A DNA stretch of 64,000 bases from Tritrichomonas musculus (taxonomy: Eukaryota > Parabasalia > Tritrichomonadida > Tritrichomonadidae), in NCBI GenBank assembly GCA_039105265.1, contig JAPFFF010000061.1, positions 620,001 through 684,000 on the forward strand, written 5' to 3'. Both the position numbers and the translations under genes were made by a program. This document shows, piece after piece, positions 15,214 to 26,330 of the stretch. Each line of letters begins with the position of its first letter. Positions within the stretch are counted from its first letter, which is position 1. A model generated the notes under the pieces. The model was given only the letters and a program-made list of their open reading frames with translations, had not been told where the DNA came from and made no database searches.

Positions 15214-18000
15214 GTGGGATTTATCTGGTCCCGATTATTGATACACTATCACTACTCTGGCTCCAAATCAATCAAAGGAGAAACTGAGTTCTTCAAGCAT
15301 ACATATCAAGGAATTTTCATTGAGCAAAACGACACAAATCGATACGTCCTAAGGAATTGGATACACAATTATTCCGACAAAAATCCTTTTGAAGTCATTG
15401 TTGAGAAAGGACTTTGTACATTTAACGATTGCGAAGTGGCAAAATACGAAGATAAAGACGGATCTTGGAGTGTTCTACTGAAATGTACCAAGAAGGAGTC
15501 ATGCAATTTTTCGGCAAGTCTAAATATAAACGGAATAGAATATACCTCTGAATTTGGGTATTCTCATAGCAGTTATGAGTCAGAATCGTGCTATAAAGTT
15601 GTTTCAGAAAAATGTTATAAATATATTCCTTTCCACTACAATAGCCGAATAGATATTGGGAATCCTCCTTACGGCTCCGAAGGAGACTCTTGCACAGCAA
15701 GCGGCCTGATACTTTATATGCCCTCTGACAAAGAAGTAATTTTTCCGATACCAGATGTTTCGTATAAAGAAGGAGGAAATACTTTTGAGTTTCTAGCAGG
15801 ATGTGGGTATTATTCTGTCGTACCAAGACCTGAGGCATGTAGTACTTTATACACAAACTGTAATATACAGACTTCTGGTGTCATTATTGGGGAAAATATT
15901 GAGTCTCATCTTTTTGTTCTAAATTCTTTGGGAAATACAGTAGATATAGCAAATAATAGAATATCTGAGCTGCAAAATCTTTATTCAAACCTCCAAAAAC
16001 AACTAAACGATATGAAAAACAAGACAAATTGGTTTGATTATATCAAAGATGTTGTGTGTATAGCTGGTGCCACAGTAAATTTTGTCGGCGGTCCAAAGGC
16101 GCTTTTATCGTTGGCGGCATAGGGAATATCAAAGGTAAAAAGATTTTGTTTTGCTGGTGAAGAGGTTTCGGAAGGAGCGGAGGCAATAGTTCGGGACGTT
16201 GATGTTCTTGCTGCTCCAAGAGAGATTCGAACCGCGCTGGAATTTATTGAAGAAATAGAAGCGTTTGACAAGAAATGTTTCCGATATCTTTGTTATGGAG
16301 TTGATGACAATGAGGAGATTAAAATAGACGGAGAGTATGAAGATTTTCGGATAAATGTTCCGTATTTAGATGTATATGCAGAAAATTGTCCTTCAGCTGC
16401 TTGGATTATGTCGATGACAAGAGAACAGAAACCGATTTTGTTGGGCGAAGAACTGACTAACAAACAGCTGATTACAGCAAAGGCAGTCAAAAAATTGATA
16501 GATAATCATATGAAACAGCTCAAAACAGTCGATTTATCGGGATATATTTCAAAGAAAGAAGCGGATGGAAAATATGCGTTAAAAACAGATATATTATCGA
16601 CTGAGAAAATAACTCAAGAATTATCAATCGCTACAAAATTCGTAAACGGAACAAATGCTGAAAATAAAGAAACTTATATCACAAATTTGGATGGAGATTT
16701 ATGCAACATATTAAAGAAATCATCACTTTTTGTGAAAGGCTCTTGTAATAATGAAGATATTTCAGGAGAATATTTGTATGATAGTGAAGAACTTGAATAT
16801 TATCATTACAAGAAAGGCGAAAATACTTTTTCTATATACTTTTTCTATTACGGTGGAACATTCAGATATAATGGAAATTGGGTTGTGGACCTAGAGTCTG
16901 TAAGTTATTCATACAAACCTGAAGTTTATGACGAATATTGTATTCCAAACATAAATTTCGTAAAAAATAATTTTTCTCAGAAAACAGAATTGACCCGTGC
17001 TATTGACCAAGTAAAAAGTGAGATTCCTGAAATTATTGAGGGACAAACAACGATTCAATTCAAAATTGAAAATAATACAATTCCTGATTTGGATTACGAC
17101 AAATATCATGAAATGATTGAGCAATATGGACTGGATATTGTTTCATCAAACAATTTTTATACGGCTCATTATGTTCATGTAGATTATTCGTACAATGACG
17201 ATCAACCCTCTCAGATAATACGTATGGAAGGAAGTGATACAGGTCTTTGGTTTCTGTATGACTGTCATGAATTAATCAATCCAGGAACTGGTGAAACACC
17301 GGAAATTTTATCATGTTCAATAACCAAAAATATCGAACCAACAGACAAAAACGCTTATTCGGCAAGATATGTGTCGAACAATTTTGCATTGACAACAGAT
17401 ATTCCAGAACCTGTCGATTTGTCAAATTATGAAACAAAAGAAGAACTAATAAAAAGATGCGCCATTGGCTGCGGTCCAATCAAGGAGGGGAATTTGGATA
17501 TATCAATTCATTATCTAAAAATTGAAAATAATGTAATTAAACTGGAATATATAATAGGATATTATGCACTATGTGATGAAATAAGAATATTATTCTATGA
17601 TACAGACGGAAATCTCCATAATATAGTAATAATATTGCATCAAAGAACTGTGTATTTTGATAATTTCAAATTTCCACTATATTATGAAGAAACTGTTGAT
17701 TTATCATCATCAAGACCACTTACATATAATTTTCCAATTGCTGAATTTTCTTGGACAACTACTCAGGAATTATTAGATGCTAGACAAATTTTTTCAAGAC
17801 GCATCATGACACAAGAATATTTAGCAAAATTTAAGAGTGTAATGTATGGTGCAGTAGTGTACAAAAGGGGTGATTTAAGGACTAAAGTCCTTAAACCCCT
17901 TCGGTTCCCCCTTTCTCGGTTCTCCGCTCTTGACGAGCTTCGAACCGGACTCCATAAATATAGGTCATCAATGCTTTTCATTTCTGTCTTCAGTTTATAA
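15214..18000 (+). pseudogene. 5'-truncated fibre / spike gene with one in-frame TAG
   Basis: The frame opens without an ATG next to the repeat region and runs to 18000, broken only by TAG at 16120-16122. The N-terminal part is a Cys-rich globular region. It is followed by a coiled coil (NNRISELQNLYSNLQKQLND), NWFDYIKDVV and a Gly/Ala-rich hydrophobic stretch (about 16060-16120), as in membrane-associated spikes. After the TAG come stalk repeats (YALKTDI) and the modules GQTTIQF...PGTGETPEIL, shared with the fibre at 4043, and IRILFYDTDGN...LTYNFPI, shared with those at 51408 and 63374. Homology stops at about 17855 (MYGA), where the normal C-terminal knob is replaced by unrelated sequence. 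It is therefore broken at both ends and in the middle. Confidence 0.75.
17865..17901. repeat. Strong hairpin at the fibre breakpoint
   Basis: AAGGGG and TTTAAGGACT pair with AGTCCTTAAA and CCCCTT around a 2-base loop, with a 3-base bulge (TGA). It lies directly after the point where fibre homology ends, so it may mark an element end or an inserted hairpin. It could also act as a terminator. Confidence 0.5.
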
Positions 18001-18285
18001 GTTTACTATACGGGACATATATATTGCATAAAAAATCATTTTTTAGCCCTTAAATATATCAGAAATGGACTCTTTTATGACAAAATTTTAATATCTGACA
18101 TGTGATATAAAAAACAAAAATTTCTCATAAAATTTTAATATATTTATACTTTTTAAAAATATTGAAAATAAAATTTTAAAAAAATTTTGTGATATGATAT
18201 GTGATATAAAATGTTATTCTCTCAAAATTTTATTTTTATTCTTTTAATTTTAATTTTTTATCCGCAATACAAATAACACCAAAAA
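18001..18285. other. Very AT-rich intergenic region
   Basis: No gene is seen. The block GA(C/T)ATGTGATATAAAA occurs at about 18097-18112 and 18197-18212, and AAAATTTTAATAT recurs around 18085 and 18130. This could be the left end of element B or an upstream control region for the gene at 18286. Confidence 0.45.
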
Positions 18286-18756
18286 ATGACTAAACAAGTT
18301 GCATACGTTTCTATTAATAAATTATGTGATAAATTAGAGGGATTTATTAAAGATCACAGTGTTGATTTAAAAACAAATGCATATGAATATTATGTTTTAT
18401 TTAGTAAAGATACAGTATATGAAGATAGATTTGATAGTAATTATGTAGTATTTAAACCAATATTGATATCACTTTGGAAGAGGCAACAATTGAAATATAA
18501 TGATTTATGCAAGCTGTTTGAATGTGAAAAATTATATATTAAAGCCAAATCTAAAGGTGCACATTACAACATAAACACTAAAGAGAATCTACAAAATTTG
18601 GTCATTGAACGTGAACCAAAAAAGTTTACTAATAGAGATGGAAAAGAAATAGTATACCATGATATTCGAAATTATGACACATACAGTTTGGTTAAAGAAA
18701 TAGAATCCCGCTTAAAGACTAACTATCAGCAATTCATCAAAGAATGTGGCTTATAA
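18286..18756 (+). CDS. Unknown protein of element B
   Basis: This 156-residue protein has no recognised domain. It is mixed helical and basic near the middle (LWKRQQLKYNDLCKLFECEKLYIKAKSKG). The region FTNRDGKEIVYHDIRNYDTYSLVKEI could be a small regulatory fold. It is the first gene of element B, before the DxNGD protein, and has an A-rich ATG context (ACACCAAAAAATG). Confidence 0.6.
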   Translation: MTKQVAYVSINKLCDKLEGFIKDHSVDLKTNAYEYYVLFSKDTVYEDRFDSNYVVFKPILISLWKRQQLKYNDLCKLFECEKLYIKAKSKGAHYNINTKENLQNLVIEREPKKFTNRDGKEIVYHDIRNYDTYSLVKEIESRLKTNYQQFIKECGL

Positions 18757-18814
18757 TAGGTATATCCTCATAGGCATTTTCATGTGTAAAACCTTAATAT
18801 TTTTTTGTATTCAA

Positions 18815-20359
18815 ATGAGTAAAACAAATGCGATACTTAAAGCAGGTCATGTAATGCAAGGCAATAATACTCAAAAATTATTAGGATACTGTAATAGATT
18901 GAACAATGAATTAGGGTTTAATATTACTACTACTTCAGGAGGATATGTACTTAGGGACGAATCATATGCTACTCGTTTAGTAGAACCTCTTAACGAATTT
19001 CAATTTGGTTTACGTGAAGGGAATAGTGTTAATGATACTACCATGAATAGATTCATTGAAAGGGTTCAAAATGAAAATCCATATGATAGACCAATAGATT
19101 ATTCTGATTTAAAAGATTTTAATGATTATCAGTTTAGTAAATGGGCTAGAACAAATAATGGTGTTTATAATGAACTCACAACAAGAATTAATTCCCAAAC
19201 ACTTGAACAATATAAAAAGAAGTATCCAAAAAATGTTATACATACTATCATTAGAATACTCAATGAACATAATTTTGCATCAAATGATAATATTGACCAT
19301 AAATATGTAAGGCGTATATATCAAGAAAGTCTGGACCATTTCACAAATAGAGTATATCCACAAAGTGAAGGTGCTTCTAGCGACAATAATATTATTCCCC
19401 CTTTACCTCCAGAAACTTCACATAGGGAGCCTCAAGAGCAGTCAGGATTTTTCTTTAGACTTGGAGAAGGAGAGACTTTTCCAGAATTGAATCCATTGAA
19501 TGTATTAAGAAGAAGACCCCCTAATGAAACAACTCCAATTATAGATAACACTAATATTAATAATAACAATAATACATTTTTATTTCAAAATCAAATGGCA
19601 CAAGAAGTAAATTTACAGGATTTAGTTAATGCCTACAATTCTTTTGCTCAACATCCGGTAGATATCAATACAATAGCGAACAATGTCCAAGAAATTCAAA
19701 GAATAGCAATTGAATCAATAAACCATTTTCGACATAGACCAGGTAGGGTTGGTGGACCAAAACAAGGAATGAATGCATTATGGGATATCGTTCTAGACAA
19801 TAAAAAAGACATCAAAAGAAGAAGAAAAGCAATGACCTTTGCTGGGGCTCAAGATATTGTTAATAAACGAAATGCAGCAAATCCTAATAGTCAACCATGG
19901 TCTGTATCAGATGAAGATGTTAACGGGGATAATATTCCAGATATTATTATTAAAAATGGTAGCAACCATCCAATATACATTAATGGATACACAACAGCAA
20001 AGTCCGATTGGCCTGCGCGATTTAATTTCTATACAGATTATGATGCAGATGCTAGAAAACAATATAGGAATGAACATGGCGGAAAATCAATCACTGTTCC
20101 AATATATCTCAAGGAGAAATTGAATTATAATTATAATAATGACCTCAATGGAAATCCACATCATTTAGGTGAAATGACAGGCTATACAATGCCTGAATCG
20201 TGGAGAGATTACAAGTTAGATGGGTACAGTTTCGTTAAGGAGAAGCGAAAGAATGCCTTTGCTAGATTACGCGATTATGTTGTTAGTCATGTTGTTGAAG
20301 ATGTTATTAACCATCTTAGGACTCAAAACATACTCGATGATGAGGCATTTTTAAACTAA
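18815..20359 (+). CDS. DxNGD-family structural-type protein (element B)
   Basis: From the ATG at 18815 this is a 514-residue protein. That start is chosen over upstream in-frame codons because it follows AATATTTTTTTGTATTCAA, like the leader of the next gene. The N-terminal domain (LLGYCNRLNNELGF...RFIERVQ) resembles the domain repeated at the N-terminus of the polymerases at 7006 and 44777. A disordered Pro/Asn-rich middle follows. The C-terminal domain has DVNGDNIPDIIIKNG and IYINGYTTA, matching DLNGDRVDDI and VNGYKLV of the protein at 182. The family is kept in each element and probably belongs to the particle. Confidence 0.75.
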   Translation: MSKTNAILKAGHVMQGNNTQKLLGYCNRLNNELGFNITTTSGGYVLRDESYATRLVEPLNEFQFGLREGNSVNDTTMNRFIERVQNENPYDRPIDYSDLKDFNDYQFSKWARTNNGVYNELTTRINSQTLEQYKKKYPKNVIHTIIRILNEHNFASNDNIDHKYVRRIYQESLDHFTNRVYPQSEGASSDNNIIPPLPPETSHREPQEQSGFFFRLGEGETFPELNPLNVLRRRPPNETTPIIDNTNINNNNNTFLFQNQMAQEVNLQDLVNAYNSFAQHPVDINTIANNVQEIQRIAIESINHFRHRPGRVGGPKQGMNALWDIVLDNKKDIKRRRKAMTFAGAQDIVNKRNAANPNSQPWSVSDEDVNGDNIPDIIIKNGSNHPIYINGYTTAKSDWPARFNFYTDYDADARKQYRNEHGGKSITVPIYLKEKLNYNYNNDLNGNPHHLGEMTGYTMPESWRDYKLDGYSFVKEKRKNAFARLRDYVVSHVVEDVINHLRTQNILDDEAFLN

Positions 20360-20401
20360 ACATAATGTGAGTATTTTTTTTGTATATCTATTAATATGTA
20401 A

Positions 20402-21259
20402 ATGAATAACCTAAAAGATGTCAATTATTTAGTATCTGATACACTAAAACAAAATAAAGACAATTTATCAGGTGCATTAATAGAACCTATTCACGAAGAT
20501 ATTCACGTTAAATATAATTCAGTAAATGTTATCGTAGGCAAACAAAATTCTGGTAAAACAGTTATTGCTCTACAAGAGATAATCAAAATAGGATTATTAC
20601 AAACACAAGGATTTGATATCAAATCCCGAAATTCCTCTGGAATCTTCCATTTATTAGTCTATATCACGAAGAGTGGAGATGAAAATGATAGGAGCTGGCA
20701 AACATTGAAACATCTAATTAAAATGCCATATATTACAATCTCTGAGAAAAATGCAGTTGATTTTATGACAGAATTGATAGCTGCAAAAAATCTCTATTAT
20801 CTTGTCAAAAGAGAACACTTAGAAGAAAGATTAGATGATGGACAAAAAAATGATATGTTTAATGTTTTAAATATACAAGACTTTGCTAAAGAGTATCTTC
20901 ACACATTAGTACTTTTTGATGATATCTCTAATAGCAAACTATTTTCATCAGAAGAATCATATTTTAGTCAACAACTTCGTAGATGTAGGCACACAAATAT
21001 CACATACTTCTTGTTAATCCAAGGATGGAAAGGAATTAAGCCACATATCAAAAATGAGATAACAACTTTGTTTGTATTTCCATGTTTTAATCGTCAACAG
21101 TTGCATTACATATATTCACAATCAGCTAGTAATTTAGACTTTGAAGAATTTTATAATTTATATAGACAATTAGCAGAAGAAAAAAATATTTATCCTGATT
21201 CACATTCATGCTTAATCGTTCAGGTATCAGAAGGGGGCAACACAATATTATCACAATGA
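20402..21259 (+). CDS. Packaging-type ATPase (A32/FtsK-HerA-like), element B
   Basis: This 285-residue P-loop ATPase has a Walker A motif GKQNSGKT (about residues 43-50), a Walker B motif LVLFDDIS (about 175) and the following region QQLRRCRHTNITYFLLIQ, typical of viral genome-packaging ATPases. In Mavericks this enzyme pumps DNA into capsids. Homologues with the same plan are at 26331 and 42182. The 3' end overlaps the convergent gene at 21220 by 40 bp. Confidence 0.85.
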   Translation: MNNLKDVNYLVSDTLKQNKDNLSGALIEPIHEDIHVKYNSVNVIVGKQNSGKTVIALQEIIKIGLLQTQGFDIKSRNSSGIFHLLVYITKSGDENDRSWQTLKHLIKMPYITISEKNAVDFMTELIAAKNLYYLVKREHLEERLDDGQKNDMFNVLNIQDFAKEYLHTLVLFDDISNSKLFSSEESYFSQQLRRCRHTNITYFLLIQGWKGIKPHIKNEITTLFVFPCFNRQQLHYIYSQSASNLDFEEFYNLYRQLAEEKNIYPDSHSCLIVQVSEGGNTILSQ

Positions 21260-21582
21260 TCCGATTGAGGATTAATAAAATGAATAATATTATTTATTGT
21301 TTCTTTTATCTGTTTTATCTCTTGTTTCAATTCAGATATCTCACTAATAAAATTATTTTTTTGCTCTCCATTAATATTCTCTTCTTTAATCTTTTTTAAC
21401 ATTAAAACATTTTTTATTTTCGTTATGTGATATCCTTTTATGTAATAAATTTTGTTTAATTTATGCGTTGTAAGTGAATCCATATCATTTTTATGCTTGT
21501 TATAATACAAATTAAATTCATCAACTGTATCAAACTCTTTAGTATACTTTGAAATAGGTTCAATTATTTTCACATCGTTCAT
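21220..21582 (-). CDS. Conserved coiled-coil protein (element B)
   Basis: This 120-residue protein is homologous to the one at 61963: both start with EVK/DVKI, then a Phe-Asp/Asn segment (EFDTVDEFNLYYNKH) and LNKIYYI. The C-terminal third is a coiled coil (ISELKQEIKQIKETINN). Its function is unknown. It runs against the ATPase and shares 40 bp of 3' sequence with it. Confidence 0.65.
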   Translation of the reverse strand: MNDVKIIEPISKYTKEFDTVDEFNLYYNKHKNDMDSLTTHKLNKIYYIKGYHITKIKNVLMLKKIKEENINGEQKNNFISEISELKQEIKQIKETINNIIHFINPQSDHCDNIVLPPSDT

Positions 21583-21604
21583 TTACATTTGAAATAAATT
21601 TAAA

Positions 21605-21742
21605 TTACTTCAATAATGGTATATCAAATCTTCCTGGATTAAAATACTGGGCATTTACAGGTGTATTATGCGCTAGCTCTAAGGGACGTTGTCCATTGTT
21701 AGTTTGTCTGATACCCGCCCCATTAACACCTACAGACTTATT
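21605..21742 (-). pseudogene. 3' fragment of an unidentified gene
   Basis: On the minus strand an open frame of about 45 codons ends in NPGRFDIPLLK and TAA at 21605-21607. It includes RPLELAHNTPVNAQY. It has no start and stops abruptly where the capsid-gene fragment begins on the other strand, so it looks like the tail of a gene cut by recombination. No homologue was seen in the window. Confidence 0.4.
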
Positions 21743-22523
21743 GCCCGCATATAATTCTATTAAGCCAAGAGATGCAAAAGCAACATCAAAATATTCACAT
21801 TCTACATGGGAAAATGTTTCACAATTCTCTCCATCAATTTGTGGCTGTTATGTAGACTTAAAAGATATTGCAGATGGACAACCACATAAATTTACCATCG
21901 AATTGACTATACCATTTGTAGACCAATTAGCACTTCAAGCATGGCAATTATATCCTAATGCAATCTGTGGAGAAATAGAAGAAGAAGTAAAAACAAGTTT
22001 ACGCGCACTTGTATGGGCACAAGTGAATCCAAATGTAGTTAAAGAAACACTTCAATTTTTAGAAGATAAAGAAATAGATGAAGAGATGCCTGCTGTTATA
22101 CCTATATCACGTAAATTCACACAAATTGGAAAACCATCAGTGATTGTCTCTCATTATTCATCTAATCAAACTCCATCACAAAAGCTTCATATAGAGTATC
22201 AAAGATATAAAGGCGTAAATGTATATGATGATGATGTACTAGAGCATCCAACAATTGATTTTGGATACACAGATGAAGAATTCACTAAATATGGAGTATC
22301 ACGTGATGATGTTAATAAAAGAGAATTTGCTGAATTAATCGCTGCTGCAAATCCTGATAAACCATTGGATCCAGGAGATACTGTGAAAATTATTAAAAGT
22401 GAATTAAAAGGTGCATTATTAGCAACAACAAAATCTGATAGCATCAACCTGAAAACAGAAAAGATTACACTAGATGTTCTTGGTGGTACTATTCATTGTT
22501 TTGTATTTGATACAACAAATTAA
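21696..22523 (+). pseudogene. Internal fragment of a major capsid protein gene
   Basis: The frame from about 21743 to 22488 aligns with residues about 145-390 of the capsid protein at 59757. Shared features are STWENVSQFS against SLWENVSQYS, LALQAW...PNAICGEI, LVWAQVNP, REFAELIAAANPDKPLDPGD and VKI. The N-terminal 140 residues and the C-terminal third are missing. The first and last codons of the frame come from the neighbouring fragments. It cannot make a full capsid protein. Confidence 0.75.
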
Positions 22524-22713
22524 TCAAATCATTTGGGTGTTCTAGTTTGTATGTACCGAGAAATGTGTTCTTAAAATAATCTATCGGGTCTTCTAGTTCA
22601 TCATCATCATCATCAGGTTTAGAAACCTCGCTGTCAAATATAGTATCATCATCAATATTACTCAAATCTAATTCAAAGCTATCAGATGAATTATTTTTGT
22701 CTTGTTTTGACAT
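22489..22713 (-). pseudogene. 5' fragment of a DxNGD-family gene
   Basis: The 74 codons (MSKQDKNNSSDSFELDL ... IQNNE) are nearly identical to the start of the gene at 54642 and then stop dead where the capsid fragment begins. It retains the start and the divergent spacer to the fibre gene at 22736, so it is a broken-off piece of the usual head-to-head pair. Confidence 0.8.
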
Positions 22714-22735
22714 TGTTTAGTTTCTAATAAATTGA
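22714..22735. promoter_or_regulatory. Divergent 22-bp spacer, DxNGD fragment / fibre
   Basis: TGTTTAGTTTCTAATAAATT is followed by GA and the ATG of the fibre gene. Its reverse complement closely matches the spacer at 54621-54641. It is a conserved bidirectional start region. Confidence 0.55.
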
Positions 22736-25335
22736 ATGTTTACGATTGAGCAGAGCGGGCACATAACAAAAACAAATACCATTGACGGATTGATTAACGA
22801 GTACATTAAAAGATATGTCGACAATTATGTCATCAAAGGTGATTCATCGAATGGAAACGTAGGAGGTTCAAACGGTCATGGAATCACAGAGGAACAATTG
22901 AATGAAGCTGTTAACGGTTTGCGCGATTATGTTATCAACAATTACGCTTTATCAACTGATATACCCGATGACTTGATTAATGAGGAATCGTTGACGACAA
23001 AAATAAATGATGCATTAAAAGGATATGCATTGAAGAGTGAAATACCTGAACCTGTTGATTTAACGAATTATGCTTTGAAAACAGATATCCCAGAAGTACT
23101 CAAAAATAGTGAGTTGCAATTGAACCCAAAGGAACAATTATCAGAAGAAGTTTTCCAGAAATTGATGGCTGATGATGATAAACCATTATCAGCTAAAGCA
23201 TCAACGTGTTTAACAAGTATGGCAGCTCAGGAAGCTCTTCAGGAGGCTTTGGATTCTTGTACCAGACATTATGTTCCCAAAGATGATTTGAAGAATTACA
23301 TCACGAGAGATAATTTGAATGTATCAACTGAATACACAATTGAAACTAAGACATATATGCTTCCTAATATAGGTCCAATACCAGAAGAATATGAAGAAAA
23401 CGGAATGGATACATCTCACGTTTTACCATTCAAAGAAGGAACACATTTGGTTGGTTATAAATTAGACAATAGTGGTGATATATTCCATTTTGATATCAGA
23501 TTTAAGACAAATGATTTATATGCTGATGATGAATATAACGTTAAACAACATGAAGCTGAAGGATTTGATAGTGAAGGGGAGTATTTTGAATTAGTGTGGG
23601 ATGAAGTTAGTGGAGCAATTTATGATAGATATCAATACCTTCCAATAACAATAACATTAGCAGAAACAGAAGATGAATTAGCATTGAAGAGTGATATCCC
23701 AGAACCTGTTGACTTGACACCGTATTATACTAGTGCACAAGCTGATGAGAAGTTTGTTGATGAGGATGAATTGCTTTTTGAATTAGATAAGTATGAAACG
23801 AAAACAGTCGCAGAAGGAAAATATGCATTGAAAAGTGAGATTCCAGAAATAATTGATAAACAAATTACTTTCAATCAAGAATTAGAATTAGATTATGATG
23901 CAGGTAATGATATTAATACTCTTTCGGTTCTTTATACTAATGCAAGCCAATATTTAGAAAAATGGGAACAATACGGAATGTTATTTGATGGATATGATAA
24001 AACTGATGAAAATATTAAATATAAAGGAATATTCACTATATCAAGTATTAATAATAATGATTATGTTTTAAATAATGGTGTTCAAAATATAACATTAACA
24101 TTAGAAATGGGTACAAGTTGCGGAGTTGTTTATTATTTTGATAACCAACACAGAATCAATGTAATAAGTTGTTATATTGCAAATGAAGATTTTGATGAAA
24201 CAAACAAAAACTGTGTTGAAAATCTTGCATTTCTCCAAGATAAATATGTATTGAAGAGTGATATTAAAGATGTTGATTTGACAAATTATGCATTGAAAAC
24301 AGATATACCAACAATTTCAAACAGATTTGGTTAATGAATCTGCGTTGAGTACCGCATTATACGGAACTGAATTGAATATTGAATATCCTGCAAACTTATA
24401 TGACGGTGCATATATTACACCTAAGCTACCAAATGCTGGAGTTCATTTGATATTTGATGTTAATTGGGGAGATAATCAAGATGATGATATGATGCATATT
24501 GATGTAATATTTAAACCAACTGGCTCTACTAACACTTTTGACAGCATGGACAGGTATGATAGCAATGGTAAACGCATTGATACAATAATATGGCGTCATG
24601 ATGGACAAATTGTATATGCATCGGTAAGTGCATCTCACAGAAGTAATCCAATAGCATATAATTTCATTAGAGCTCAAATCGAATCGCCATTCATTAAAAC
24701 CACAAATGTTCTTGATGAAAGTCCAGAACGAATCGCAATTCAATGTACACAGAATGATAGTGGTTGTGTAATCCCAGATGAATATATAAGAAGGGTATTA
24801 ACAACCAAAAATATTATCGTGAAGTTCAAACGAAATGCTGAAGCTACAACATATGAAGAAGCCGAATACGAATATTCTGGACGAAAGAGTGGAAATCTCA
24901 TACAAGTAGTGAGTCAAGCGAATCAATAGATATTCGTGTAGCTACACGTATTGTTTCATTGAGAGCTGAGGACGAAACACTGACTAATATTTATGATGCA
25001 TCTATCACATTAATCAGTAACCAACCTGTGAATGATGATATGATTTCATCAGTGAAATATGTAAATGATAACTTTGCATTGAAGTCAAATGTCATAACAG
25101 AAGAACAACTAATAAAAAAATGTGCAATTGATTGCGGTCCATTTACGGAGGGTGCTGATATATCAATTCAATATCTAAAAATTATAAATAACGCAATTAA
25201 CCTGGAATACATAGTCGGAAATCATGCAGAAAGAAATGAAATAAGGATATTATTTTATGATACAGGTGCAAATCCTCATAACATAGTAATATTATTATAT
25301 CAAAGAACTATATATTTTGATAATTTCCAATATTC
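22736..25335 (+). pseudogene. Fibre gene with two frame breaks and a lost 3' end
   Basis: The N-terminus (MFTIEQSGHITKTNTIDG) matches the fibre at 51408. The order is stalk repeats, a module TYMLPNIGP...YLPITITL shared with 51408, more stalk, a unique module, then the GTELNIEYP...FIKTTN module shared with 4043. The frame breaks near 24312 and again near 24900, where about 10 bp are missing compared with 4043. It then continues as the IRILFYDTG module until about 25335, where sequence switches in mid-module (YFDNFQ) to the integrase. The three open pieces are 22736-24334, 24327-24929 and 24959-25378. The block 24602-24838 differs at one base from 5521-5757. Confidence 0.8.
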
Positions 25336-25338
25336 AGC

Positions 25339-26316
25339 GTGTCTCATTCTGGAGGTTTTCAGATGGATACGTTTATAAACGATAAAGGAGCTAACGGTTT
25401 GAATTATTTGATGCTTATCAATATAAATACCCGTAAAGCTTATGCATATCCGATGAGAGGGAAAGGGGCGTTACAGGTCAAATCAGCATTGAATAAATTC
25501 ATCAAGGAAGAACCAAATTGCCATTCAATCGCTTCAGATCAAGATGCTGCTTATTTATCAGACGAAGTGACATCTTGGATGAAAAGTCATAAAATTATAT
25601 ATACGACTACAACGGATGATAATCACAATAATTTAGGAATAATAAACCGTTTTATGAGAACGATAAGAGATTTAGCCGTTAACAAAAATTTGTTAGATGC
25701 CGATATATGGAAAGATATATCAAAAGAAGGTGAATTAACACACAAACCTACAAGAAATATTTCACCAAAAGAAATGCAGTCATTAATGTCAGCATATAAT
25801 GAATCATATCATACTAAAATAAAAACAGCCCCCAATAAAATGACAGCCAAAGACGAACAGAAATATATTTTGAAAAATAAAACGCAAGCAAACCCTTATG
25901 ATTTCAAAGAAGGTGATAAAGTACGTATCGTAGAAGAAAAAACGATTAAAAATAAAAAACGAAGAATGGTTAGCAATCAAGCATATACCATTGATTCAAA
26001 ATCTGGTAATTTATTCAAAATTGCTGCTAACGATAGATCTGTGAACGATTATCCTGGATACAAAATAGTTAAGGCGAAAGGATTTGTTCCTATGGCCAAA
26101 ACATTGAAAGACGGCAAAAGAGGGAACATAGAGGAGATTTTAGGGTATAATAATGCAAATGACCAATACAAGGTCAAATGGGATGATGGAAGTCAAGGGT
26201 ATACATATTCCAAAAGTATGAGAGAAGGAAATCCAACAATATTATCACGTTTAGAACGAATGTATTGGGTGAAAACAGGTGAAAACATACCAGTTAAAAT
26301 CAGAAAATACATTTAA
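25339..26316 (+). pseudogene. Retroviral-type (rve) integrase, N-terminus missing (element C)
   Basis: The frame joins directly onto the broken fibre gene, and its first ATG is at 25363. The first catalytic Asp (QMDTF) is therefore at the very edge and the whole zinc-binding N-terminal domain is gone. The second Asp (SDQDAAY) and third position (LGIINRF) have the canonical spacing of 35 residues, but the third acidic residue is Asn. The C-terminal part has an SH3- or chromodomain-like segment (ILGYNNANDQYKVKWDDG). In Mavericks this enzyme inserts the element. This copy is very probably inactive, both by truncation and by the Asn. Confidence 0.85.
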
Positions 26317-26330
26317 TTATTCTTAATCAA

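Noticed and set aside
15422-15856. Minus-strand frame opposite the truncated fibre
   Set aside because: It is antisense to the fibre frame, which has clear homology in the same family.
16120-16122. General recoding of TAG as a sense codon
   Set aside because: TAG ends other apparently intact genes (for example 37530 and 31374), so genome-wide recoding is not supported.
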